Assembly: GCA_963942565.1 (NCBI GenBank)
Contig: OZ012700.1
Span: 21,294,643-21,358,642 of the forward strand
Source: Maea johnstoni
Taxonomy: Eukaryota; Annelida; Polychaeta; Spionida; Magelonidae
Length of the DNA: 64,000 nucleotides
Direction: 5' to 3'
Shown here: positions 33,301 to 43,586 of the stretch, piece by piece
Numbering within the stretch: position 1 is the first letter of the stretch
How the letters are laid out: every line of letters begins with the position of its first letter
Position numbers and translations under genes: made by a program
Notes under the pieces: generated by a model
Database searches by the model: none
What the model saw: the letters and a program-made list of their open reading frames with translations, nothing else
Told to the model about the DNA's origin: nothing

Positions 33301-36300
33301 AATCAATCTTTGATTTAATTTTTTGGATCTCGACCAAGTTTAACTAAATCTACCATGTGTTTCTATGATTTAAGTGGCTTGAAATGCTTAAATAAATCTA
33401 TGAGGGAAACGCAGTGAAAAGTAGAATTTGAGCAACAATTTACGGGTTTGCAACGATAGTTTTTTCATGAACAATAACCCTGATAATTTACATAAATTTA
33501 TCACAACAATAATAAAAGGTTGATTGTACAATTCTCATATTTTCAGACATTTATCCAGAGGACCACAGGTTGTGACCACATGGCCTGTAGCCAATGTGGT
33601 ACCAGCTTCTGCTACCTTTGTGGCGAAAGATTTCGATCCCTGAAATTCTTCGGCGGCCATTTTAATCGGTTGAGCGTCTTCGGTTGCAAGTTTCGTTTGA
33701 TGCCCGAAAATCCCGGTGCAAGGAGGTTTATCCGAGGACTGATATTCAGTAAGTATGGAAAAGATCTACTGATGCATTGCATGGCTCTACAGTACAGACA
33801 TTTGATTCCTGCACCAGTCGACTGGACGTCTGCCAGTGCCTGGTTGTACAAGCACCCATAGATAATATATCAAAAAAAAAGCAAAGCATATCAATGACCT
33901 ACGTAGCTTGCGAATCAAAGCTTCGTTTAGCTGTTAGGCCATCCATGCCCAGGAAACTGGGTGGTAATCTGATGTGTGGTCATGTATCATGCCCGAGCTG
34001 CCTGTGCATTTACTGCAGGAATTAAATGTCAGCACTGAACCTAAGATTTAGAAACTGGATGTCATAATTGAAAGATTGATTTTGTAGGCTTGGTGTTTTA
34101 AGGGGAGGGAGAGGGACACAGCAACTTATTGTAATGAGTTATTTGTCAAAAATTGTTTACATAGAAGGAGCATGCATTGTATCAATACGTTTGTGTATGC
34201 ATTTACTTTAAAGTATTCGAGTTTTAGAATTCTCTAATAAGCATTTTATTTAGTCTTGTTGAATCACAATTTTGTTTTGCTGGTGCAGTTATTTTCATTC
34301 TTCATCTGACAGACAGCTTGTAGCTGCACCCCATTTTTGCTACTTTTTGATTAAATTTTGAAGAAAGCATATCTTGGAATATTTCAACTGAGCCAGAAAA
34401 TTTATTTTGATTAAATTCCAAACCAAACAATTTTGGTACTCTAGACTTTAGGTGTCTTTTTTTTTTGCTGAACGTCATAGTTTCTGCTTTTCTTACCAGG
34501 TGGCTAGCTGTCAGTAAGTATGACGAATACATTTCTGGAGATAACATATCATGGAAAATATTTATAGAGGAAAAAGTACTCAATATCCAAACAAAAAACT
34601 GCTTCTTTTCAGACTCTTGTCCAATTTTTTTTTCTTTTCGTTCTTTTTTTGCCGATAGTTTAGTTTCATTTTCTCTCACCAGTTGGCAAGCTGGCTGCTG
34701 CGCCCCTCTTGGGGATACCCAAACAAAAAATTGCTTCTTTTCGGACTCTTGAAAAAAAATCTTTTCATTCTCTTTTTTTTGTGCTGATAGTATAGTTTCA
34801 TTTTCTCTCACCAGGTGGCAAGCTGGCTGCTGCGCCCCTTCTGGGGGGAATAGCAGTGGGGGCCGGAGCAGTATTACTAGGCCTGGGCGTGGTGTTGACG
34901 CCATTCTACCTCGGCCTACAAGTTCATAAATTCCTCAAACATCAGAAGCGAGTCAAGAGGCAGCAAAAAGCTAGCGAGATTATTCGCATGAAGCTGGACT
35001 TAGCCAGGATTAAAGGTAAGATTGATTCCATATAGCTAGACTTAGCCAGGATTTAAGATTATTCAGATTCCATGAAGCTGTACTAAGCCAGGATTAAAGG
35101 GAAGTTAGATTCCATTAAGCTAGACTTAGCCCGGATTAAAGGTAAGATTGATTACATGTAGCTAGACTTAGCCAGGATTTAAGATTATTCAGATTCCATG
35201 ATGCTGTACTAAGCCAGGATTAAAGGGATGTTAGATTCCATTCAGCTAGACTAAGCCTGTAATGAAAGTAAGTTAGATTTTATCAGGCTAGACGTAGCCT
35301 CTAGGGATTAAAGGTAAGTTTGATTCCATGTAGCTAGACTTAGCCAGGTTTAACTGTAAGTAAGGTTCCATGAAGCTAGACTTAGCCAGTATTAACCCTT
35401 ATGCTGCTGCTGGCTAATTTTGCCAATACAAAATGATGCAAAAAATCTGAAAAATAAATGAAACATTGGCACATGGGTGCTCATCTGAGAGTACTCAGCG
35501 AGAGCTATCCAATGAATACCTACATGACAGGGTTTAGATGTTTTTCAAAATTCTTTGCATCCTTGTGCTTTGGATGAAAGTAGCCTCAGCATTGGAAGGG
35601 TTAAAGGTAATTTAGATTCCATGGAGCTGGGCTTAGCCAGTATTAGAGGTAGGTTGAATTCCATGAAGCTAGAATTAGGCAGGATTAAAGGTAGGTTGAA
35701 TGCCATGAAGCTAGAATTAGCCAGGATTAAAGGTAGGTTGAATGCCATGAAGCTAGAATTAGCCAGGATTAAAGGTAGGTTGAATGCCATGAAGCTAGAA
35801 TTAGCCAGGATTAAAGGTAGGTAAGATTCAGTGTAGCTAGAATTAGGCAGGATTAAAGGTAAGTTAGATTCTGTGTAGCTAGAATTAGGCAGGATTAAAG
35901 GTAAGTTAGATTCTGTGTAGCTAGAATTAGCCAGGATTAAAGGTAAGTTAGATTCTGTGTAGCTAGAATTAGCCAGGATTAAAGGTAAGTTAGATTCTGT
36001 GTAGCTAGACTTAGCCAGGATAAAGATAAGTTAGATTCAGTGTAGCTAGAATTAGCCAGGATTAAAGGTAAGTTAGATTCTGTGTAGCTAGACTTAGCAA
36101 GGATAAAGGTAAGTTAGATTCAGTGTAGCTAGAATTAGGCAGGATTAAAGGTAGGTAAGATTCCATATAGCAAGACTTAGCCAGGATTGAAAATTATTCA
36201 GTTTCTATGTAGCTAGACTTTGTCAGGATTAAAAAAGAGTTTGCTTATATATATATATATACTGTAGAACAGGTAAAGTTCGCGTGTGCGATTATTTCGC

Positions 36301-37536
36301 GAATACGCGAACTAGTATCCCACTCGCGAACTTAGCGCACGCGATCAATTATATACATGGTAACGCTACCCACCACTGGAGGTGGTGGCGCGTCGGTCGG
36401 TGAATTCCACTCCTAGACGGTCGAGGTTTAAACGAAGACAAATACGTCCAATAACTTCCCAAAGCTATCATAATATGATACATTGGTAACTTATGAATAA
36501 GTTACCAATGTATCATAACATAATTCGCATTCTTACATCCCAAATTTCTAGGATACCTGGGCCAATCTATGGATCTCTTACGAGAAACAAGATGGCTGCC
36601 ACCATTGTTCGATAGACTCGGACAGGTGTTGCGATGGGAACATTTGATAATTATCAACATACATACATGTGTATCTTGATAATTATCAGAATGATGGATA
36701 TTATAAAGAAATAATTATCTTGTTCCTACTCAAATTGAATTGTTGCCAATTTACTGTTTACGGCAATACGTGCATTTGCAGTTGAGTATATACCAGCATA
36801 GCGTGATTCTCACTAGTAGCCGGTCCGAGGCTGAAACGAAACAAAATACGTCCAATAACTTCCCAAAGCTATCATAATATGATACATTGGTAACTTATGA
36901 ATAAGTTACCAATGTATCATAACATAATTCGCATTCTTACATGTGAAATTTCTAGGATACCTGGGCCAATCTATGGATCTCTTACGAGAAACAAGATGGC
37001 TGCCACCATTGTTCGATAGACTCGGACAGGTGATGCGATGGAAACATTTGATAATCATCAACATACATACATGTGTATGTTGATAATTATCAGAATATGA
37101 TATTATAAAGAAATAATGATATTGTTCCTGACTTGAATTGAATCGTTGCCAATTTAATGTTTACGGCAATACGTGTATTTGCAGTTGACGAGTGTATACC
37201 AGCATAGCGTGATTCTCACTCGTAGCCGGTCCTAGGCTAAAATGAAGGGGAATACATGCAACAACTTCACAAACTCATTATAATATGATACATTGGTAAC
37301 TTATGAAAAAGGTACCAAGGTATCATATTAAAAATGGCATGTTTACCAGTCCAATTTTGTTGAAACTTCTGCCAGATTATAGCCGCAAGATGGCCGCCGA
37401 ATGTTTTCATTTTTTAGATTACTGTTTGGTTCAATAGATGGCGCTGAAGAACATGCTCACACGCGAAATAAAGTACACGCGAAAAATCGAAAAATCGGCT
37501 TTTCGCGAAATTTTTGTAGCGCGATATATACCTATT

Positions 37537-37605
<69 letters not shown>

Positions 37606-38306
37606 ATAGATTATATATATTACAGTAGTACTTTTCTTCCTCAGGTTACGAGTTGGAGATCTCGAGTCCTCTGTCTGCTACGGATAACCTTGAGGAGCTT
37701 GACCCGACCTACGGATGTCTGAAACTCAGCACAGTCAGCAACTCCATGGACCAGGTGGCCACCGTGGACCTCTCGGCACCGCCGGACGATTCCTCCACCT
37801 CCTCCTCCTCGGAAGACGAAGGCGACAACTCTCAGGGAAAAAATATCACGCTCGTTGATCTCATCGCTCACCCGCCACCGGACTCAGTATCCTCGGAAGA
37901 CGCGCGTGAGGAAAGAAGTCCCGAGGAAAAATGTACGGAGGAGGGCAGCGGTACTATCCGAGAGGGTGATACTGATACAGATGGCGGAGAATCTGATGTG
38001 ACCTCTGAAGTTCCCGTAGAGGTCAAAGGTCATCACGAGGACGCAGAGGTCAAGTATAAAAAGGGGACGTTGGTCGTCGAGGTGAAAGGGGACAGTGATT
38101 CTATCGAGGTTGTCTCCGAAGTGGACAAAGTTATCGTTGACGTAAAAAACTGTGATACAAAATACGACTCGAGGTCCGAGTCGAAAAATGATTCTCCTGG
38201 AGAGAAGAAAAGTGACTCAAAGAGAGGCTCCGATAGCTCGCCTTTAAGTGATATCATTCATGCATGCTCGTGCATTAATGAGTACACGGCCAGCACTGAC
38301 CTATAA
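26261..38306 (+). CDS. RNF217: RNF217-type RBR E3 ubiquitin ligase, 4 exons
   Basis: RING-between-RING E3 ligase, which takes ubiquitin from an E2 onto its own RING2 cysteine before passing it to substrate. Exons 26261-27349, 33547-33748, 34815-35015 and 37645-38306 join in phase to 717 codons. RING1 begins at CQIC (Cys200), the IBR uses CPQC (Cys283) and CPDCALVWCFSC (Cys311-322), and RING2 starts at CPKC (Cys359) with the expected catalytic Cys372 in TGCDHM. A hydrophobic span at about 439-467 should anchor the protein in a membrane with a cytosolic RBR. The order and wording (PWHEGISCK, FRKGDKQLKSWA, SVFGCK) match vertebrate RNF217, about 540 residues. The extra length is a low-complexity N-terminus with an Arg-rich run and a 220-residue acidic/Ser-rich tail. 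The ATG at 26261 is the first good start; an in-frame GTG lies 15 bp upstream. Confidence 0.93.
27908..28229. mobile_element. TTAA-flanked MITE (TTAACCCTTGTCATGCTAG family)
   Basis: Starts TTAACCCTTGTCATGCTAG and ends GCAAGAGCAGGGTTAA, inserted inside the intron 1 minisatellite. CCGGATATATCCGG occurs twice near the right end. TTAA junctions fit a piggyBac-type target choice. Confidence 0.8.
28728..29177. mobile_element. hAT-like MITE with 8-bp target duplication GTACTTAG
   Basis: Ends TAGTGCTCGGACA and TGGCCAAGTCCGAGCACTA, flanked by GTACTTAG at 28720-28727 and 29178-29185. It interrupts the intron 1 minisatellite, so that array segment predates it. Confidence 0.92.
30815..33500. mobile_element. 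Cluster of MITE copies in RNF217 intron 1
   Basis: Contains TCTTAGCCAG-family copies (30815-31080, 31150-31570 and 32000-32282). TTAA family B copies lie at about 31650-31870 and 32515-33065. A tRNA-like minus-strand B box (GGTTCGAATCC, near 32465) marks a SINE remnant at about 32390-32515. From 33100 to 33500 the sequence is AT-rich with nothing recognised. Confidence 0.65.
33547..33748 (+). CDS. RNF217: RNF217 exon 2: catalytic RING2 (residues 364-430)
   Basis: Begins after TTTTCAG and encodes TFIQRTTGCDHMACSQCGTS, then FCYLCGERFRSLKFFG and LSVFGCKFRLMPENPG, matching vertebrate RNF217. Cys372 in TGCDHM is the expected ubiquitin-accepting cysteine. It ends in phase 1 at TTCA/GTAAGT. Confidence 0.95.
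33788..34038. mobile_element. MITE of the TTTAATTCCTGCAC family just past RNF217 exon 2
   Basis: Inverted ends with TTGATTCCTGCACC and GCAGGAATTAAATGTC. It sits 40 bp past the exon 2 donor. The same family is fused into the PREP exon 14 array. Confidence 0.85.
34300..34814 (+). repeat. Tandem copies of the RNF217 exon 3 acceptor edge
   Basis: Blocks with TTTCATTTTCTCTCACCAG followed by TGGCAAGCTGGCTGCTGCG occur at about 34670 and at the true edge, 133 bp apart, with weaker copies near 34490 and 34310. Each has a pyrimidine tract and acceptor AG. A 200-codon minus-strand frame across this stretch is the antisense of the repeat. Confidence 0.88.
34815..35015 (+). CDS. RNF217: RNF217 exon 3: membrane segment (residues 431-497)
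   Basis: Encodes GKLAAAPLLGGIAVGAGAVL and onwards, a Gly-rich hydrophobic span, then a basic stretch (HKFLKHQKRVKRQQK) consistent with a cytosolic stop-transfer flank. It begins after CTCACCAG and ends AAAG/GTAAGA, phase 1. Both edges are copied into long tandem repeats in the flanking introns. Confidence 0.92.
35016..36240 (+). repeat. Tandem array of the RNF217 exon 3 donor edge (more than 20 units, mainly 42 bp)
   Basis: Units carry AGCTAGAATTAGCCAGGATT followed by AAAGGTAAG, that is the last 23 or so exon bases and the donor. Near 35640-35820 five 42-bp units translate in one frame as MKLELARIKGRLNA repeats. A TTAA MITE (35392-35604) sits inside one unit. Confidence 0.93.
35392..35604. 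mobile_element. TTAA-type MITE, family A, inside the exon 3 donor array
   Basis: TTAACCCTTATGCTG to GCATTGGAAGGGTTAA. The target TTAA is the one in the array motif GATTAAAGGTAA, so the insertion is exact. Confidence 0.9.
36260..37544. mobile_element. TACTGTAGAA-ended element with internal 404-bp tandem repeats and a perfect hairpin
   Basis: Ends TACTGTAGAACAGG and CCTATTCTACAGTA with CGCG-rich subterminal DNA. About two and a half internal units start near 36441, 36845 and 37247; the first two contain the palindrome CATTGGTAACTTAT...ATAAGTTACCAATG. Smaller relatives with the same ends lie at 39196-39405, 41620-41880 and 42780-42968. Confidence 0.75.
37545..37610. repeat. TA/TG microsatellite before RNF217 exon 4
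   Basis: About 47 bp of TA followed by TGTGTGTGTG, ending 30 bp before the exon 4 acceptor region. It may influence the polypyrimidine context. Confidence 0.9.
37645..38306 (+). CDS. RNF217: RNF217 exon 4: acidic/Ser-rich C-terminal tail and stop (residues 498-717)
   Basis: The phase fits exon 3 (split Gly codon, then YELEISSPLS). The tail is rich in Asp, Glu and Ser, lacks a recognisable domain and ends CSCINEYTASTDL. No such tail is obvious in the vertebrate protein from memory. The last 199 bp of this exon are repeated at 39451-39649 in a 1,343-bp tandem duplication. Confidence 0.88.
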
Positions 38307-38862
38307 TGCAGTTGAGATTAGTCATATGATGTGTGTTTAGGAAAAGAAGGTATTGACAGCAGGGTCTTAGCCAGGATCTTGAAACTGGGTGCCCAAAAAA
38401 ATGGCATTTGTCAGGTTTTTTTCAGGCATCCTATTTTTCATTGGAGACCATAACTTACTCTGATTACAACCATAAACATGGATTTACTAAAGCATGGTAT
38501 ACTTGTACAATGTCATGGAAATTGTTTTGAGGTTGAAAAACCTATATGTTTGAAATTGACATATTAAGGAATTACTCCCAAACAATGTAGGTGTCCTGTG
38601 GGGTATTTTTTGAGGGCTTTGGCATCCAAATGACGCCCAGACGCCCTGCTGGCTAAGACTATGGTTGACAAAAATTGAACCTTTTATTCCCAAACAACTT
38701 TTTTGTATAACCCTTTCAAGCTTAGAGAGTTCCGCCTAAATCTCATGGTTTGGATGCTGGTAAAATGACTGATGTTTGAAAATAACTTCGGATTAAAGCA
38801 TAAATTCACAAAATATGGGAAGCAGAGCTGGAAGTTCAGTTCTTCTGATTAACATTCCACCC

Positions 38863-39093
38863 TTAACCCATTCACACTCAGAGTTTCTCTAGAAAGTATC
38901 GTCTGCTACTTTCATACTTTGGAAAAAAAATTGGGAATAAAGCAAATGTTCTCAAAATATTTGAAGGGGAGTTGTTGTTTGACCTCTGGTTAACATTTCT
39001 CCTTCAAATATTTTCCAAAAAAATGCTTTTGTTAGAAAAATATCTCCAAAATCGTAAGGGCTGTTTTGGCCACTGTGAGCATTAATGGGTTAA
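38863..39093. mobile_element. TTAA-type MITE, family B (duplicated at 40206-40436)
   Basis: TTAACCCATTCACACTCAG to GCATTAATGGGTTAA with the inner TATTTGAAGGGGAGTTGTTG block. Other copies are at 43587-43817 and 44299-44528. Decayed ones lie near 14515, 23390, 31650, 32515, 60190 and 62770. Confidence 0.85.
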
Positions 39094-39450
39094 GGAATTC
39101 AGAAGTGTGCTTTTGTGAGAGCAATATCACCAGAATTGTCAGAGCTATTTTGAGCCACTCAAGATGTTGATGGGGTTTAGCAATTACCTTGATATACTGT
39201 AGATTCACAAAAGATTGTGTAGAGTAAATTTTGCTAATTTATAGAAAATCGATTTTTACGTTTTTTAACTTTGCGAACATGAAGTGCCAGCTATACACTT
39301 AAGTGGCGGCACTAATCATTGTGAATTTTAATTTTGCGCCTGAGGCTAAACGCAAAAAAACGCAAAAATTAAACTAACGCAATCTTTTCCGAATTTACAG
39401 TATTACAGGCATCACATATAGGGTATTCCACTGTAGGCAGACTTGTGTTC

Positions 39451-39649
39451 GGTTGTCTCCGAAGTGGACAAAGTTATCGTTGACGTAAAAAACTGTGATA
39501 CAAAATACGACTCGAGGTCCGAGTCGAAAAATGATTCTCCTGGAGAGAAGAAAAGTGACTCAAAGAGAGGCTCCGATAGCTCGCCTTTAAGTGATATCAT
39601 TCATGCATGCTCGTGCATTAATGAGTACACGGCCAGCACTGACCTATAA
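39451..39649 (+). pseudogene. Duplicated 3' end of RNF217 exon 4
   Basis: Repeats the codons from VVSEVDKVIVDVKNCD to the final TDL and stop. No acceptor precedes it, so it would be transcribed only as 3' untranslated sequence. Confidence 0.88.
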
Positions 39650-40791
39650 TGCAGTTGAGATTAGTCATATGATGTGTGTTTAGGAAAAGAAGGTATTGAC
39701 AGCAGGGTCTTAGCCAGGATCTTGAAACTGGGTGCCCAAAAAAATGGCATTTGTCAGGTTTTTTTCAGGCATCCTATTTTTCATTGGAGACCATAACTTA
39801 CTCTGATTACAACCATAAACATGGATTTACTAAAGCATGGTATACTTGTACAATGTCATGGAAATTGTTTTGAGGTTGAAAAACCTATATGTTTGAAATT
39901 GACATATTAAGGAATTACTCCCAAACAATGTAGGTGTCCTGTGGGGTATTTTTTGAGGGCTTTGGCATCCAAATGACGCCCAGACGCCCTGCTGGCTAAG
40001 ACTATGGTTGACAAAAATTGAACCTTTTATTCCCAAACAACTTTTTTGTATAACCCTTTCAAGCTTAGAGAGTTCCGCCTAAATCTCATGGTTTGGATGC
40101 TGGTAAAATGACTGATGTTTGAAAATAACTTCGGATTAAAGCATAAATTCACAAAATATGGGAAGCAGAGCTGGAAGTTCAGTTCTTCTGATTAACATTC
40201 CACCCTTAACCCATTCACACTCAGAGTTTCTCTAGAAAGTATCGTCTGCTACTTTCATACTTTGGAAAAAAAATTGGGAATAAAGCAAATGTTCTCAAAA
40301 TATTTGAAGGGGAGTTGTTGTTTGACCTCTGGTTAACATTTCTCCTTCAAATATTTTCCAAAAAAATGCTTTTGTTAGAAAAATATCTCCAAAATCGTAA
40401 GGGCTGTTTTGGCCACTGTGAGCATTAATGGGTTAAGGAATTCAGAAGTGTGCTTTTGTGAGAGCAATATCACCAGAATTGTCAGAGCTATTTTGAGCCA
40501 CTCAAGATGTTGATGGGGTTTAGCAATTACCTTGATATACTGTAGATTCACAAAAGATTGTGTAGAGTAAATTTTGCTAATTTATAGAAAATCGATTTTT
40601 ACGTTTTTTAACTTTGCGAACATGAAGTGCCAGCTATACACTTAAGTGGCGGCACTAATCATTGTGAATTTTAATTTTGCGCCTGAGGCTAAACGCAAAA
40701 AAACGCAAAAATTAAACTAACGCAATCTTTTCCGAATTTACAGTATTACAGGCATCACATATAGGGTATTCCACTGTAGGCAGACTTGTGC

Positions 40792-41004
40792 TTAACCCTT
40801 ATGCTACTGGTGGCTAATGTGGTCAATACAAAATGACGCAAAAAAAACTGAAAAATGACTGAAAACCTGGCACATGGGTACTCATCTGAGTTAACTCAGC
40901 AAGAGCTATCCAATGAATACCAATATGACAGGGTTTAGATGGTTTTCAAAAATCTTTGCATCCTTGTGTTTGAATGAAAGTAGTGTCTGCATTGGAAGGG
41001 TTAA
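40792..41004. mobile_element. TTAA-type MITE, family A, at the right edge of the 1,343-bp duplication
   Basis: TTAACCCTTATGCTACTGG to GCATTGGAAGGGTTAA. It begins within a few bases of the duplication junction. Confidence 0.88.
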
Positions 41005-41973
41005 CATAGTACTGCTTACAGAGTTTGAAAAGATGTTGCCCACAACTCTCTTATGCCAAAAAAAAAAGATGTTTGGTTCCTATTACCCTACCCTATCTGG
41101 TTTTGCCCCCTACCCTAAAGTTTTTTTGCCAATCTGAAAGATGAACTGTTTCTACCCAAAAATAGCTTCGCCGTCCTAAATATCAATTCTCCAACCAATA
41201 AATTATCAATTTCTGGATGAACAGAAGTACAATTACAGCATATAAAGACAGTTACAACAAGGCAAACTTTTATTGAAGCCATCCAACTCCAGGGAATCGT
41301 GGGAGTTAAAGAATAAAAATGATAAAAAAAAAAAAATCAAAAAAAAATCCCTACCTACGTAATAGGATCCCAACACTGTTTTTTTGGCCTTATGCCTAAT
41401 TGTAATGGGAAATTGGCCAAAATCAAGTACCAGGTTGTTTATGTTTGACTGTCTTACAAAATGAAAAATTGGTTTACCATAATCATGTGACATGCCAAAA
41501 TACACGTCAAATCGGAGATGACATTCTGACAACCAATGTGCCTATCTACTATGCTTTTTGGGTGGTCTCTTACTCTTTTAGACTCTTCTCCTTGAAATGA
41601 TTTAAGAATCTTGCACACATACTGTAGAATAAGAAATTAATCCGAGGTGCAAATTAACCGATTTTGTTTTTTTTCCGAAATTTTTTATTCTAAAAAAAGC
41701 CAACATTGAAGGTTAACATTCTAATGACAGGAATGCTTCAGTAACTGTAAATGTAATGGTACAATATTTCTGACTTTCATTATACCGAACTGACCCCACA
41801 TATATGGAAAAGTTCGGCAGAATAAACCACTATAAACCAGTTTATGCAGGCATGGCTCTCAAGGTTAGTGTTTATATATACATATGTAGCATTAGAAGGG
41901 TTAAGCATATTGCATTAAGAGTTTAAAGTAAAGTAAGATTGTCATTGCTGTGCCAATACAGTATACAACATAG
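41005..41973. other. Non-coding stretch with a small TACTGTAGAAT element
   Basis: No exon seen. A decayed TACTGTAGAATAAG-ended MITE lies at about 41620-41880. Poly-A/poly-T runs occur at 41057-41070 and 41326-41350. Confidence 0.4.
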
Positions 41974-42625
41974 TCTTAGCCGGCAGGCGTCTGGGTGCCT
42001 TTTTGGACACCCAAACCCCTAAAAAGAACTCCTCAGGACACCCAAATCTTTTAGTGTGGAATTTCTAAAAATCTCAATCTCAAGCTTATAATTGAATTTT
42101 TTCATCTCCTTATAATTCCCATGACATTGTTTAATTATATCATGCCTTATTTTGATGAATTTATACATGTTTATCCTTGAAATATGAGTATATTGTGATC
42201 CCCCTTAAAGATTTGGACGCCCAAAAATTTTAGGCACCCAGTTTCTAAATCCTGGCTAAGACACTGGTATACAATATGGTATTAGACACATACACTGTGG
42301 TTACAGCAGGGTCTTAGCCAGGATTTAGAAACTGGGTGCCCAAGATTGGCAATTGTAAAATCTTTGGGCGTCCAAATTTTTAAGGGGGACCACAATATAC
42401 TCAGATTTCAACCATTAATAAACATGTATGAATTTATCATAATAAGGCATAATACCCGTATACAATGTCATGGGAGTCATATGGAGATGAAAAAAATCAA
42501 TTATATGCTTGAGATTGACATTTTAAGAAATTCTTCACAAAACTTTTGGGGTGTCCTGAGGGGTGCTTTTTAAGGGTTTGGGTGTCCAAAAAGACACCCA
42601 GACGCCCTGCTGGCTATGACCATGG
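41974..42625. mobile_element. Pair of inverted TCTTAGCCAG MITEs
   Basis: The first copy (41974-42270) ends CCTGGCTAAGACACTGG; the second (42307-42625) starts CAGGGTCTTAGCCAGG and ends CCCTGCTGG. Together they form a long imperfect palindrome. Confidence 0.8.
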
Positions 42626-42779
42626 GTTACAGTGATGAAACCTAGTATTAGGAATCCTCTTTTTTTCAAATGGATCAATCTTCCAGAGTTTTGGTCCAAT
42701 TATAAATGTCTTCCATGTGAAGCTGTTAGTGTACATACTCACTGTTTGTGGTTTTGAGGGAGAGTGTGAACAGCTCAAG

Positions 42780-42968
42780 ATACTGTAGAATAGGAAACTA
42801 ATCTGAGATGCAAATTAACCAAAGATTTTTTTATTTCCAAAAGCCAATATCAAAGGTTAATAATCTTGTCAAAGGAATGATGCATCCGACTTACATTAGA
42901 CCAAACTGACCCCACTCAGAATAGTTTGTCAGATTAAACCACTCTGATTAATTTCTTATTCTACAGTA
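42780..42968. mobile_element. Short TACTGTAGAATAGG-ended MITE
   Basis: TACTGTAGAATAGGAAACTAA on the left and TTTCTTATTCTACAGTA on the right. A small relative of 36260-37544. Confidence 0.8.
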
Positions 42969-43586
42969 CGTATATGCATAGTCTACACAAGTCTCTTGAA
43001 TGTTACATTCATAAAATGCTTGTGTCATTTGTACAGAGCTCGCAATAGAACATGTACTTCTGTTGATACAGCATAGAAAGCCATTTTGCAATACTGTATA
43101 CAACTTTAATTTAGAGTGCTAAAAATTTTACTTTACATCCCTGCTGGATGGTATTTGTGCTAATTCAAATGCGTGCAAACTATATACTTAATACTATTCA
43201 GATATTTATTTGAAGGATGTTATTTTGGGGCTATCCTGGGGAGTGCGAAAATTATATGCCTGTAAAAAATTCCAGTTATACAGTATATCACCTTCGTATA
43301 GGATCCAAAATAGCCAAATATTATTTAAAGGAACGCAGAGAAGAAAGGATTTTACTGACACAAATAATGAAATGTGCACAAATTCCTTTTACCCCCTGTG
43401 AATCTGGAGTGGAGGGGTCTTACAATTTTGAAAAATAACCCAAAAATGGCAGTTATTTGAAATGGGATCATTATATTATACATAAGAGCGACAGCTTTTG
43501 AAGAAATATTTTTCCAAATAATGCTTTGTAGCCAAGATGTTTCCAAATATGTGTCAGATCATGTATGCACTCCTGAAGCAAAAGGG

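Larger units (their letters stand above)
38108..40793. repeat. 1,343-bp tandem duplication copying the end of RNF217 exon 4 and its 3' flank
   Basis: 38108-39450 and 39451-40793 appear identical where compared. Each contains the last 199 bp of coding sequence, the stop, one TCTTAGCCAG MITE and one TTAA family B MITE. The second copy lacks the start of the exon, so it is a 3' pseudo-exon. Identity suggests a very recent event or an assembly artefact. Confidence 0.92.

Noticed and set aside
34302-34904. 200-codon minus-strand frame
   Set aside because: Antisense of the exon 3 acceptor repeats, overlapping a confirmed plus-strand exon; no family resemblance.
41233-41532. 99-codon minus-strand frame
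   Set aside because: Low-complexity, poly-A derived hydrophobic stretch, without splice sites or similarity.
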